Source of the DNA: Shewanella inventionis
Lineage (GTDB): Bacteria > Pseudomonadota > Gammaproteobacteria > Enterobacterales > Shewanellaceae
DNA length: 64,000 nucleotides
Assembly: GCF_014641855.1 (NCBI RefSeq)
Contig: NZ_BMII01000003.1
Coordinates: forward strand, 66,900 to 130,899
Direction of reading: 5' to 3'
Made by a program: the position numbers and the translations under genes
The notes under the pieces: model-generated
What the model was told of the DNA's origin: nothing
What the model saw: the letters and a program-made list of their open reading frames with translations, nothing else
Databases searched by the model: none
Shown here: positions 10,082-19,386 of the stretch, in pieces
How positions within the stretch are numbered: the first letter of the stretch is position 1
Layout: every line of letters starts with the position of its first letter

Positions 10082-10975
10082 ATGCAAGCTAGTTCTATAC
10101 AATCATGGCTTATGGCTATTCGCCCACGCACCTTACCTGCCGCCATAGGCCCGTTACTCGTCGGTAACATGCTCGCAATAGGCTTAAGTCAATTTAGCCT
10201 ATTGATCGCTTTTACCTCTATGTTATGCGCAATTTTATTACAAATATCGGTCAATCTTGCTAACGATTACTTTGATTTTAAAAATGGCATTGATACTGAA
10301 GATCGGATTGGCCCCGTGCGAGTCACACAAAGCGGTTTGATAGCACCACGCCATGTTAGAAATGCCATGATAGGCTGCCTTATCACAGCATTAGTGGTGG
10401 GTTCGCTGTTAATCGTCCATGGCGGCTGGCCCATAGCAATTTTGGCAGCAGCTTCGATTTTAGGCGCGCTTTGCTACAGTGGCGGGCCTTATCCACTTGC
10501 ATCGCACGGATTAGGCGAAATAGCCGCATTTGTTTTTTTTGGCTTAGTGGCCGTGGTCGGAAGTTATTATTTGCAAGCAGGCACCACCACAATTACAGCC
10601 TGGTTACTCGGCAGTGCTATCGGTTTTTTTAACGCGGCAATCATGTTAGTTAACAACACTCGTGATATTTCAACCGATACCAAAGCAGGTAAAAATACCC
10701 TTGCGGTTCGAATAGGTGAATCACAAGCAAAGGTGTTATATCAAAGTTTGGTGTACTTACCCTTTGGGATCATCATAGCGGGATTTTTATTGGGTTCACT
10801 TGATGGCTTACCCGTGTTACTTGCCGGAGTGTCATTAGTCATTGCCCGTAATTTAAGCCGAGAGTTTCATAACAACTCTGGTGAGGCGTTAAATCCAATC
10901 CTTGGACAAACTGCAAAGCTTTGTATGATTTTCAGCATCTTGTTTAGCGTCGGACTATTTATCACCCTTAGTTAA
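10082..10975 (+). CDS. menA: 1,4-dihydroxy-2-naphthoate polyprenyltransferase MenA
   Basis: This membrane prenyltransferase attaches the isoprenoid tail to dihydroxynaphthoate to make demethylmenaquinone, needed for anaerobic respiration. The 297-residue protein has about eight or nine hydrophobic helices. The first Asp-rich motif NDYFDFKNGIDT and the second region NNTRDISTDTKAGK match the UbiA/MenA family. The start MQASSIQSWLMAIRPRTLPAA matches the usual N-terminus of MenA. It is divergent from tesB and followed by an inverted repeat. A menaquinone pathway fits a respiratory facultative anaerobe. Confidence 0.94.
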   Translation: MQASSIQSWLMAIRPRTLPAAIGPLLVGNMLAIGLSQFSLLIAFTSMLCAILLQISVNLANDYFDFKNGIDTEDRIGPVRVTQSGLIAPRHVRNAMIGCLITALVVGSLLIVHGGWPIAILAAASILGALCYSGGPYPLASHGLGEIAAFVFFGLVAVVGSYYLQAGTTTITAWLLGSAIGFFNAAIMLVNNTRDISTDTKAGKNTLAVRIGESQAKVLYQSLVYLPFGIIIAGFLLGSLDGLPVLLAGVSLVIARNLSREFHNNSGEALNPILGQTAKLCMIFSILFSVGLFITLS

Positions 10976-10978
10976 TAC

Positions 10979-11017
10979 GACAACCTTGTAGGTGGGGTTA
11001 CTTACCTGCAAGGTTGT
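10979..11017. terminator. Inverted repeat between menA and the HTH regulator
   Basis: ACAACCTTGTAGGT pairs with ACCTGCAAGGTTGT allowing one G-T pair. It lies between the convergent genes menA and the regulator at 11032. No clear T-run on either side, so it may be a weak bidirectional terminator. Confidence 0.55.
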
Positions 11018-11031
11018 ACCATAACGAGTTA

Positions 11032-11850
11032 TTAATACCTTGCTCTAAAATGCACTTCGTGTGGTTCCATCTCATTTTTTACCGCAGCCTTAATCGAGTC
11101 ATCAATAACAGTTGCACTTAAATCATATAAACCACAAAGGGCAAATGCTTTAGTGATATTAATTGATGCACCTAGATACTCATAAACCACTCGAGTACAA
11201 ATTGGCATTCGCTCACCACTGCCACTTACTCCTATTTTCAAACCTTTGAGCTGAGTAATCCGATTCTTAAATGTTGGAAACAAAATAGTTTGTGAAATCT
11301 CATGCTTGGTTAATGACTCATAATCAACCATAAAAATACGGTCTACCAAAAAGTTCGCCATTCCTAGATAGACACCATGATAGGGCTTTCGATGAGACTG
11401 TTCGACTATTCGCTCCGTGCGTTGGTAATAAATTTTTTGATTTACCTTGGTAAAACAAACTAATGTTCGCAGTAATTTACCTGGGTGCGCCATCGACAAA
11501 TAGTATTCGAAATAATAACCAAGATATTTGTCTAAATCATGAGTACTGCTGCGCGCTAATGTTTCAAAGTGGGTGGTTTCAGGTAAGCGCACATTCTCTG
11601 TAGTGTGTAATTGAGGCCTAACTTGAATTAATAACTTAAATTGGTTTTGAGGCATCATAATCTCGAACTCTTCAACCCCAAAGAACTCGCAAATTTTTAA
11701 CATGGTATTGGCACTCGGTTTATGTGTGCCGTTTAAATACCGATTAAATTGAGCGCGGTTAAACCCCAATCTGCGACATACTTCAGCGATTGATTTGTAA
11801 TAACTACAGAGTAATTGCAAGTTTTTAGAGAAATCGGACGACAAAGCCAT
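11032..11850 (-). CDS. HTH (XRE-type) transcriptional regulator
   Basis: This is a predicted DNA-binding regulator of about 272 residues from the ATG at 11850, which has AAGG 8 nt upstream. The N-terminal 60 residues form a lambda-repressor-like helix-turn-helix (IAEVCRRLGFNRAQFNRYLNG). The remaining 200 residues are a domain I do not recognise, possibly a sensor domain, with aromatic-rich stretches such as LDKYLGYYFEYYLS. It is divergent from aspA with about 245 bp between starts, so it may control aspA, but nothing in the sequence proves this. Confidence 0.75.
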   Translation of the reverse strand: MALSSDFSKNLQLLCSYYKSIAEVCRRLGFNRAQFNRYLNGTHKPSANTMLKICEFFGVEEFEIMMPQNQFKLLIQVRPQLHTTENVRLPETTHFETLARSSTHDLDKYLGYYFEYYLSMAHPGKLLRTLVCFTKVNQKIYYQRTERIVEQSHRKPYHGVYLGMANFLVDRIFMVDYESLTKHEISQTILFPTFKNRITQLKGLKIGVSGSGERMPICTRVVYEYLGASINITKAFALCGLYDLSATVIDDSIKAAVKNEMEPHEVHFRARY

Positions 11851-12096
11851 TAAATACACCTTGGATTAAGAGCAAGCTAAAAAGCATCGAGGCATCATAA
11901 GTTTATTGCCCTTGATACACAACCACAGTCCATTCGCAAAAAGATGCCATAACAGCATCAACTAGCACCATTTATAGTTAACTTGTCAAATCGCTTCTTA
12001 ATCAAAACATTGGTTAAATATCGTTGAATTTAGCGTAACAGCTTGGCAAACCAATGCCACGAACAACCATTAATCTCAATCAATATAGGCCAGTAT

Positions 12097-13488
12097 ATGC
12101 TTGCTAGAACAGAACATGATCTTATCGGTGATATGGAACTACCAAATACGGTTTGGTACGGTATTCAGACTCAGCGAGCGCTTGATAACTTTTCAATTTC
12201 TGGTATTCCTATCGGGCATTTCCCAGAATTAATTACTAGCTTAGCAATGGTAAAACAAGCGGCTGCGTCAGCTAACCAACAGCTGGGGTTATTACCTCAA
12301 CATAAAGCTGAAGCGATTATTGCTGCCTGCAAAGACATTCAGTCAGGGCAATATAATCAAGATTTTGTGGTTGATGCAATTCAAGGAGGAGCTGGTACCT
12401 CCACCAATATGAATGCAAACGAGGTTATCGCTAATATCGCGTTAACTAAAATGGGACGTATTAAAGGTGATTATCAATTTTTACATCCTAATGACGATGT
12501 AAATCGTTGCCAGTCGACGAACGACGTTTACCCAACGGCTGCCAGTCTAGCGATTCAATTTGCCGGTGACGCCTTAATTCTAGCAGTTGCTTCATTAACT
12601 CAATCTCTGGATAACAAAGCACAAGAATTCAATCATGTCATTAAAATGGGCCGAACTCAGTTACAAGATGCGGTGCCAATGAGTTTAGGCCAAGAGTTTA
12701 AAGCATTCGCCACTGTACTAGGAAAAGAGAGAGCGCGGCTCCAAGAAGCAGGTAAATTACTCTGTGAAATCAATCTTGGCGGCACTGCGATAGGAACGGG
12801 GATCAACAGCCATAAAGATTACCCCAATTTGGCCATTGCTCATTTGGTTGCCATTTCAAATAAACCGCTATTTCAAGCAAGCGATCTTATTGCGGCAACA
12901 TCCGACATGGGCGCCTTTGTTTATTATTCAGGAATATTAAAACGTCTCGCGGTAAAACTAAGTAAAATAAGTAATGATTTAAGGTTGTTATCAAGCGGAC
13001 CAAGGACCGGATTAGCCGAAATATCATTACCGGCGGTACAGCCAGGTTCAAGTATTATGCCAGGGAAAGTCAACCCGGTAATTCCTGAAGCCGTCAACCA
13101 AACTGCTTATCAGGTTATTGCAAGCGATCTTGCGGTCACTCTGGCTGCTGAAGCTGGGCAGTTGCAACTCAATGCGATGGAGCCGCTAATCATCTACAAC
13201 TTATTAAACTCAATCAAAATGCTAACCTCAGCTTGTAAAATGCTTGATGAGCGCTGCATAAGAGGAATACAAGCTAACGAACAGCGGTGTCGAGATAATG
13301 TCGACAACAGTATTGGTGTCGTGACAGCTTTGGTTCCGGTGCTCGGTTATAGCAATGCCAGTGCAGTAGCTAGACAAGCGCTAGCAGAAAACAAAACAAT
13401 TAGTGAAGTGGTGTTAGCTCGAAATCTACTGAGTCAGCAGCAGCTTGATAACTTATTGAACCCCACCAGCATGATGGGTATTGCTTAA
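12097..13488 (+). CDS. aspA: Aspartate ammonia-lyase (aspartase)
   Basis: This enzyme reversibly deaminates L-aspartate to fumarate and ammonia in the cytoplasm, linking amino-acid use to the C4-dicarboxylate pool. Fumarase/aspartase superfamily signatures are present: GAGTSTNMNANEVIAN, KMGRTQLQDAVPM and GSSIMPGKVNPVIPE. The NPVIPE and LQDAVPM wording favours aspartase over fumarase C. The ATG at 12097 gives 463 residues and starts like other aspartases (RTEHDLIGDMELPN). A TTG 54 nt upstream without a good ribosome site is less likely. A strong terminator follows. Confidence 0.9.
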   Translation: MLARTEHDLIGDMELPNTVWYGIQTQRALDNFSISGIPIGHFPELITSLAMVKQAAASANQQLGLLPQHKAEAIIAACKDIQSGQYNQDFVVDAIQGGAGTSTNMNANEVIANIALTKMGRIKGDYQFLHPNDDVNRCQSTNDVYPTAASLAIQFAGDALILAVASLTQSLDNKAQEFNHVIKMGRTQLQDAVPMSLGQEFKAFATVLGKERARLQEAGKLLCEINLGGTAIGTGINSHKDYPNLAIAHLVAISNKPLFQASDLIAATSDMGAFVYYSGILKRLAVKLSKISNDLRLLSSGPRTGLAEISLPAVQPGSSIMPGKVNPVIPEAVNQTAYQVIASDLAVTLAAEAGQLQLNAMEPLIIYNLLNSIKMLTSACKMLDERCIRGIQANEQRCRDNVDNSIGVVTALVPVLGYSNASAVARQALAENKTISEVVLARNLLSQQQLDNLLNPTSMMGIA

Positions 13489-13521
13489 TAACATTTATAC
13501 TCATCCTTATTTATCCCAATA

Positions 13522-13551
13522 AAAACGCTCTCATTTCAATGAGAGCGTTTT
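13522..13551. terminator. Bidirectional terminator between aspA and gnd
   Basis: AAAACGCTCTCATT and AATGAGAGCGTTTT form a 14-bp stem with a 2-nt centre. A-rich and T-rich flanks on both sides serve the convergent genes aspA and gnd. Confidence 0.9.
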
Positions 13552-13576
13552 GGTGTTAACAACCCTTACAGCGGAT

Positions 13577-15106
13577 TTATACTTTAGATAATGTGCGCTG
13601 TTTGGCGCTCCAGTCTAAATGGTATTTTTCACCTGCGGGTTTATCAGTACGCTCAAAGGTGTGAGCACCGAAAAAGTCACGCTGACCTTGCAATAAGTTA
13701 GCCGGTAATGTCTCACAGCGATAACTGTCGTAATAGGCAATAGCCGAGCTAATACAAGGCGCAGGGATCCCTTGCATAACTGATGCAGCAACAGTTTTTC
13801 GCCAGCTAAAGTGTTTTTGCGACAAAGTCTGACTAAATGTATCGGCCATTAATAGATTAGCTAGGGTTGCATTTTCTTGATACGCCTGAGTAATCGATTG
13901 CAAGAATGTAGCGCGGATAATGCATCCCGCTCGCCATATCTTGGCTATCTCAGCAAAATCTAAAGCCCAATTCTGCTCTTTTGCCATCATCGCCATAAGC
14001 TGGAAGCCTTGAGCATAACAACACACTTTGGCGCAATATAATGCATCTTCAAGGTTAGCGATAAACTCCGCTTTTTCGGTTTCGCTCAATACAACCGGGG
14101 CCGGCCCCGCAAGCTTAGAATTTAACTGCACTCGCAACGTCTTTTGAGTACTTACAGCACGTGCGTAAACTGCTTCTGCAATCGTTGGCGCCGGGCAACC
14201 AATTTGTAAACTGCTCACTGCAGTCCATAAACCGGTGCCTTTTTGACCTGCTTTATCTAAAATCATTTCAACTAGGGGCTTACCCGTTAATGGGTCATCT
14301 TGCTGTAATACTTCAGCACTAATCCCCATAAGGTAACTGTTTAATATTCCCTTGTTCCATTGTTTAAATACGGTACCGATTTCATGGGCAGACATCCCCA
14401 AACCATCATTAAGCAACTGATAGGCTTCACAAATAAGCTGCATGTCAGCATATTCAATACCGTTATGGACCATTTTGACATAATGGCCAGAGCCCGCAGG
14501 ACCAATATAGGTTGTGCAAGGCTCGCCTTCAGTCACCGGATTGCCCGGTTCAAAACGCTCAATCGGTAAACCGGTTTGTGGATCCACTTTAGCCGCTATA
14601 GCATTCCAAATTGGTTCAACATAACGCCATGCTTTTTCGTCGCCACTTGGCATTAATGAAGGCCCAAAGCGTGCCCCTACCTCACCACCAGAAACGGCTG
14701 AACTAAAAAAAGTAAACTGACCTTTATACTTAGCTTCACGCTCTACAGTATCAGTCCATAAACTGTTACCCGTGTCGATAACAATATCTTGAGCTTCTAT
14801 ACCTGCGTCAATTAATGACTTACATACACCATCTACAGGAGCGCCCGCAGGAACAGATAACACGATCACACGAGGTTCGACTAAATTGGCGAGCATTTCT
14901 GAAAGATTATTACACGCTTGCATACGGTCAGCTAAGCCAGCCTTGCGCTCATTTGCTTCTTGAGAAATTGCAGCGTTCACTTTTTGAGTATCGAGATCAA
15001 AAACAGCCACATGATAGCCGTTATCTGCGATGTTTAGTGCAAGGTTCTTGCCCATCACACCAAGGCCAATAACGCCGACGTGAGATTGTTGGGTGTGGTT
15101 ATTCAT
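13577..15106 (-). CDS. gnd: 6-phosphogluconate dehydrogenase, decarboxylating
   Basis: This enzyme converts 6-phosphogluconate to ribulose-5-phosphate with CO2 and NADPH in the oxidative pentose-phosphate pathway. The 509-residue protein has the Rossmann motif GVIGLGVMGKNLALN at residues 11-25, the substrate-binding motif SGGEVGARFGPSLMPSG and KMVHNGIEYADMQLICEAY with the catalytic lysine. The all-alpha C-terminal part includes KGTGLWT and ends with residues for dimer contacts. It is about 40 residues longer than E. coli Gnd (468), and the extra length is spread over the C-terminal half. Confidence 0.95.
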   Translation of the reverse strand: MNNHTQQSHVGVIGLGVMGKNLALNIADNGYHVAVFDLDTQKVNAAISQEANERKAGLADRMQACNNLSEMLANLVEPRVIVLSVPAGAPVDGVCKSLIDAGIEAQDIVIDTGNSLWTDTVEREAKYKGQFTFFSSAVSGGEVGARFGPSLMPSGDEKAWRYVEPIWNAIAAKVDPQTGLPIERFEPGNPVTEGEPCTTYIGPAGSGHYVKMVHNGIEYADMQLICEAYQLLNDGLGMSAHEIGTVFKQWNKGILNSYLMGISAEVLQQDDPLTGKPLVEMILDKAGQKGTGLWTAVSSLQIGCPAPTIAEAVYARAVSTQKTLRVQLNSKLAGPAPVVLSETEKAEFIANLEDALYCAKVCCYAQGFQLMAMMAKEQNWALDFAEIAKIWRAGCIIRATFLQSITQAYQENATLANLLMADTFSQTLSQKHFSWRKTVAASVMQGIPAPCISSAIAYYDSYRCETLPANLLQGQRDFFGAHTFERTDKPAGEKYHLDWSAKQRTLSKV

Positions 15107-15276
15107 AGTCTATATTTCCACAGGTCACAGAGATTAATCGCGTAATGCGAATCCATTTGGGTGGCAATTATAGCGATTCTTGTAACTAAATTACCAGTAA
15201 CAAAACGCGGAAACGCTGTTTTTTACAAAGTAAGTCTAGCCGAAGAATATAAAGGTAACCTATTGTCAGAATAGAA

Positions 15277-15310
15277 AAAACCATAAAAACTACTGTGCTT
15301 TTATGGTTTT
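15277..15310 (-). terminator. Terminator of the CoA-synthetase gene
   Basis: AAAACCATAAAA and TTTTATGGTTTT form a 12-bp stem with a 10-nt loop, 43 nt past the end of the prpE-like gene. The minus strand ends in a T-run. Confidence 0.8.
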
Positions 15311-15352
15311 AGTTCAGTTTAATTAAGGCATTTATTTGTGTTACAAAATGAT

Positions 15353-17275
15353 TTAACCACCAGTGTGCTCTGATGCGAGTGCATTTGCATAACCCATTTT
15401 TGTCAACGCGTTACGAACAATTTCTAAGGTGTTTGGATCTTCAATGGTCGCAGGCATGGTGTAATCTTGATTGTCAGCGATTTTGCGCATGGTTGCGCGC
15501 AAAATTTTGCCCGAACGCGTTTTTGGTAATTTTTGTACTGCACTCACTAGTCTAAAGGAAGCAACAGGGCCAATTTCATGGCGCACTAACGCCAGTAATT
15601 GTTTATACAAGTCATCATCAGATAACGTCACCCCATTTTTAAGCACCACTAATCCAAGCGGAACCTGGCCTTTAAGCTTATCTTGCACGCCAATAACCGC
15701 GGCCTCAGCAACGGCTTCATGTTGACACAATACCTCTTCAAAGCGCCCAGTAGATAATCTATGCCCTGCGACATTAATAATATCGTCAATGCGGCTCATG
15801 ATGTACAAATAGCCATCTTCATCAATGTAACCTGCATCTCCAGTTAAATAATAACCTGGGTACATAGACAAATAACTATCAATATAGCGTTTGTCATTTT
15901 GCCACAGCGTAGTAAGCGTGCCTGGTGGCAAAGGCTGCTTAATCACCACATTACCACTTTCATTGGCCGCAACAGGCTCGCCCATCGCATCTAATATCTC
16001 GACTTGATAGCCTGGTACAGCTCGTGCGGGGGAACCAGGTTTAATCGCGATTGGATCTGTACCCATTAAATTGGCTGCAACTGGCCAACCGGTTTCTGTT
16101 TGCCACCAATGATCAACCACTGGCTTACCTAACTGTTGCTGACTCCAATTTAACGTTTCAGGATCGCAGCGCTCGCCAGCTAAATACATTTGTTTAAGGC
16201 ACGATAGGTCAAACTGTTTAATAAATTCACCGTTTGGATCTTCACGTTTAATTGCACGAATAGCCGTTGGCGCAGTAAAAAAGCTGCGAACGTGCTTTTG
16301 TTCAATAATGCGCCAAAAAGCGCCTGCATCGGGAGTGCCTATCGGTTTACCCTCATACATAATTGTGGTCGCCCCCACAAGCAATGGCCCGTACACAATA
16401 TAAGAATGTCCAACTACCCACCCTACATCGGATGCAGCCCAAAACACATCACCCACACCAGTGTCATAAATGTGCTCCATAGACCAGGCTAGCGCAACAG
16501 CATGACCACCGTTATCGCGAACAACCCCTTTAGGTTGGCCAGTTGTACCTGAGGTATACAACACATATAAAGGGTCTGTCGCATCTAACGAGACACAGTC
16601 AACATCTTGTGCATCAACCAATGCACTGTACCAATCAAGATCGCGCGGGGCGTTTAGCTCAGCCTGATATTCAGTGCGATTTAAAATGATACAATGTTCA
16701 ACTGTGTGTGTTGCCTGAGCTAAAGCATTATCTAATAAAGGCTTATAAGGCACGACACCCGACGGCTCAATACCACATGAAGCAGATAAAATTAATTTGG
16801 GTTTCGCATCATTAATACGAGTAGACAACTCATTGGCAGCAAAGCCACCAAACACCACAGAGTGAATGGCGCCAATGCGCGCACAGGCAAGCATTGCGTA
16901 GGCGGTTTCAGGGACCATTGGCATGTAAATGACGACACGATCGCCTTTAGTGACACCTAATGACACCATTAACCCCGCAAGGCGTTTGACTTGCGCTAGC
17001 ATTGATTGATAACTAATCGCGTATTCATTTTGAGTCACGGGACTAATGTAATGGATAGCAGTTTGCTCACCACGACCAGCGAGTACATGACGATCGACAG
17101 CATTAAAACAGGTGTTCATTTTGCCATCAGCAAACCATCGATAAAATGGCTTGTTGCTATCATCTAATACCTTATTAGGTACAATGTCCCAACTGATGGC
17201 CTTTGCCGCTTTTTGCCAGAAAACTTCGGGCTCAGCTATCGACTGTTCATGCATTAAGAGTCCTAAATCCGCCAT
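15353..17275 (-). CDS. prpE: Propionyl-CoA synthetase-like acyl-CoA ligase
   Basis: This ANL-superfamily ligase activates short-chain acids to acyl-CoA through an acyl-AMP. The 640-residue protein has the P-loop YTSGTTGQPKGVVRDNGGHA, the ATP motif DHWWQTETGWP, the YLTGDAGYIDEDGY motif and the C-terminal catalytic lysine in LPKTRSGKILRATMRK. Its length and RDNGGHA wording fit the PrpE/ACSS3 group rather than acetyl-CoA synthetase proper. The ATG at 17275 has GGAG 6 nt upstream. It is divergent from liuR, and propionyl-CoA is also a product of isoleucine and valine degradation. Confidence 0.85.
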   Translation of the reverse strand: MADLGLLMHEQSIAEPEVFWQKAAKAISWDIVPNKVLDDSNKPFYRWFADGKMNTCFNAVDRHVLAGRGEQTAIHYISPVTQNEYAISYQSMLAQVKRLAGLMVSLGVTKGDRVVIYMPMVPETAYAMLACARIGAIHSVVFGGFAANELSTRINDAKPKLILSASCGIEPSGVVPYKPLLDNALAQATHTVEHCIILNRTEYQAELNAPRDLDWYSALVDAQDVDCVSLDATDPLYVLYTSGTTGQPKGVVRDNGGHAVALAWSMEHIYDTGVGDVFWAASDVGWVVGHSYIVYGPLLVGATTIMYEGKPIGTPDAGAFWRIIEQKHVRSFFTAPTAIRAIKREDPNGEFIKQFDLSCLKQMYLAGERCDPETLNWSQQQLGKPVVDHWWQTETGWPVAANLMGTDPIAIKPGSPARAVPGYQVEILDAMGEPVAANESGNVVIKQPLPPGTLTTLWQNDKRYIDSYLSMYPGYYLTGDAGYIDEDGYLYIMSRIDDIINVAGHRLSTGRFEEVLCQHEAVAEAAVIGVQDKLKGQVPLGLVVLKNGVTLSDDDLYKQLLALVRHEIGPVASFRLVSAVQKLPKTRSGKILRATMRKIADNQDYTMPATIEDPNTLEIVRNALTKMGYANALASEHTGG

Positions 17276-17589
17276 ATTGATCTCCATTAATCAGGGTGTA
17301 TGACAATGATTATGAGCAGAATTCATGAAATAGCCCTATTAGACAAAGGGATAACAATTCATCAAATGCACAAAAAAATCTTTAATTTCAATCAAGTGTT
17401 TAATATTATAATGACGTTAACTACTAAAGATTAATATCAAATATAACAATTGGTTAATGTATAATACTTAGCAACGTGGCAAGTAGAATTAACACGTATT
17501 TGCAGGATAAAAAATCAAAATAAACCCCACAAACTTTACCTTTACGTAAACTTCATATATCTTGCATCAAAAGAAACAGTTTTGGTGAC
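17276..17589. promoter_or_regulatory. Divergent control region of prpE-like gene and liuR
   Basis: This 314-bp AT-rich intergenic region holds a good LiuR-like half-palindrome at 17541-17556 and a weaker CGTTAA-centred match near 17412-17426. No other gene was seen in it. Confidence 0.6.
17541..17556. promoter_or_regulatory. LiuR-type operator upstream of liuR
   Basis: TTTACGTAAACTTCAT keeps the left half TTTACG of the TTTACG-N4-CGTAAA palindrome found upstream of the acyl-CoA dehydrogenase at 28837. The right half is degenerate. It lies 34 bp before the liuR ATG, suitable for autoregulation. Confidence 0.6.
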
Positions 17590-18003
17590 ATGATGAGCAC
17601 AATCCATAGCCCTCAATCCACATACTCAATCAGTGACTTATCAAAAGAATTTGATATCACCACCCGCAGCATTCGTTTTTACGAAGACCAAGGCTTAATC
17701 AAACCTAAGCGTCGTGGTCAAACTCGTATATACAGTTTAAAAGACCGAGTACGTCTTAAACTCATACTTAGAGGAAAACGACTTGGGTTTTCATTAGCAG
17801 AAACACGCCGATTATTTGAACTTTACGATGCAGATAAAAGCAGTTCGACTCAATTACAAACTATGCTTGATTTAGTCAACGAGAAAAAAACCGCACTACA
17901 GCAACAAATGGACGACATTAAAGTGGTATTGATGGAATTGAACTCAGCAGAGCAGCAATGCAAAGCAGCATTAGCAGATAACACAGCCAAAAAGATGAAA
18001 TAA
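17590..18003 (+). CDS. liuR: MerR-family regulator LiuR
   Basis: This is the regulator of branched-chain amino-acid degradation genes in many gammaproteobacteria. The 137-residue protein has an N-terminal MerR winged helix (YSISDLSKEFDITTRSIRFYEDQGLIKPKRRGQTRIYS), then a coiled-coil dimerisation helix. No metal-binding cysteine cluster is present, consistent with a non-metal MerR member. It is the first gene of the liu cluster, 126 bp before liuA, and is preceded by a LiuR-type operator. A second ATG lies immediately after the first, so the start could be one codon later. Confidence 0.9.
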   Translation: MMSTIHSPQSTYSISDLSKEFDITTRSIRFYEDQGLIKPKRRGQTRIYSLKDRVRLKLILRGKRLGFSLAETRRLFELYDADKSSSTQLQTMLDLVNEKKTALQQQMDDIKVVLMELNSAEQQCKAALADNTAKKMK

Positions 18004-18129
18004 ATAACAGCAAAGAATGGCTGAATCAATTCGGCCAATGTTTTACCCGCTACCCAAAACGCAACTCTATAAGCGTTGGTAGTCAGTGCTTTACAAGACA
18101 ATAATAAAAATTCAACAGGACACATGCAA

Positions 18130-19299
18130 ATGAGCGACTTATATACCAGCCTAAACTTTGGTTTAGGTGAAGATGTTGACATGTTACGTGATGCAGTTCG
18201 TGGTTTTGCCGCCAACGAAATCGCCCCGATTGCCGCCCAAGTCGACCTCGATAACGCCTTCCCTAATCAATTATGGCCAGTGCTTGGCGATATGGGGTTA
18301 CTTGGCGTCACCGTCGATGAGCAATATGGTGGTGCTAACATGGGCTACCTTGCTCATGTGGTCGCAATGGAGGAAATCTCACGCGCATCAGCGTCTATTG
18401 GATTAAGTTACGGCGCGCACTCAAACCTATGTGTTAACCAAATTAACCGCAATGGTAATGACGCGCAAAAGGCAAAATACCTGCCTAAGCTTGTGAGTGG
18501 TGAACACATTGGTGCATTGGCCATGAGCGAGCCTAATGCGGGTTCAGACGTTGTATCGATGAAATTGCATGCCCGTAAAGAAGGCGACCGCTACATTCTT
18601 AACGGCAATAAAATGTGGATCACCAATGGTCCAGATGCACACACCTATGTGATTTACGCCAAAACCGATCTTGAAAAAGGCCCTCATGGTATTACGGCGT
18701 TTATTGTCGAACGCGGATTTAAAGGATTTAGCCAGGCACAAAAACTCGACAAACTCGGGATGCGCGGCTCAAATACCTGCGAATTAGTATTTGAAGACTG
18801 TGAAGTGCCAGAAGAAAACATCTTAGGCGGCCTCAATAATGGCGTTAAAGTGCTAATGAGCGGGCTAGATTATGAGCGCGTTGTGTTGTCTGGTGGCCCA
18901 TTAGGCATTATGTCTGCTTGCATGGACATCGTTGTACCTTATATTCACGAGCGCGAACAGTTTGGGCAGTCCATTGGCCAGTTCCAGTTAGTGCAAGGAA
19001 AATTAGCTGATATGTACACAGGCATGAACGCTGCCCGTGCTTATGTTTACAGCGTGGCAAAATCTTGCGATCGCGGTGAAACCACACGTAAAGATGCTGC
19101 TGGCGCCATTTTATACAGCGCCGAACTGGCGACTAAAATGGCCTTAGATGCTATCCAATTGCTGGGCGGCAATGGCTATGTTAATGAATACGCCACTGGC
19201 CGTTTATTACGCGATGCTAAGCTTTACGAAATTGGTGCTGGCACCTCTGAAATTCGCCGTATGCTCATTGGCCGCGAATTGTTTAACGAGTCAAAGTAA
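18130..19299 (+). CDS. liuA: Isovaleryl-CoA dehydrogenase LiuA
   Basis: This FAD enzyme oxidises isovaleryl-CoA to 3-methylcrotonyl-CoA and passes electrons to ETF, whose genes lie at 33741-35415. It has 389 residues from the ATG at 18130, where AGGA is 9 nt upstream; an ATG at 18124 is too close to that site. Acyl-CoA dehydrogenase motifs are clear ([43 protein letters not shown]). The glutamate in [11 protein letters not shown] (E249) occupies the unusual catalytic-base position known for isovaleryl-CoA dehydrogenases. Confidence 0.94.
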   Translation: MSDLYTSLNFGLGEDVDMLRDAVRGFAANEIAPIAAQVDLDNAFPNQLWPVLGDMGLLGVTVDEQYGGANMGYLAHVVAMEEISRASASIGLSYGAHSNLCVNQINRNGNDAQKAKYLPKLVSGEHIGALAMSEPNAGSDVVSMKLHARKEGDRYILNGNKMWITNGPDAHTYVIYAKTDLEKGPHGITAFIVERGFKGFSQAQKLDKLGMRGSNTCELVFEDCEVPEENILGGLNNGVKVLMSGLDYERVVLSGGPLGIMSACMDIVVPYIHEREQFGQSIGQFQLVQGKLADMYTGMNAARAYVYSVAKSCDRGETTRKDAAGAILYSAELATKMALDAIQLLGGNGYVNEYATGRLLRDAKLYEIGAGTSEIRRMLIGRELFNESK

Positions 19300-19315
19300 C
19301 CAGCATTTCAGTATA

Positions 19316-19347
19316 AAGGTGATATAACAAACATGTTATGTCGCCTT
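19316..19347 (+). other. Intercistronic hairpin between liuA and liuB
   Basis: AAGGTGATATAACA pairs with TGTTATGTCGCCTT over a 4-nt loop, with two G-T pairs. No T-run follows. It may stabilise or process the operon mRNA. Confidence 0.6.
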
Positions 19348-19386
19348 AATTAAGCCCCTATTTTTTGCTTCATTAAGGATATAAAA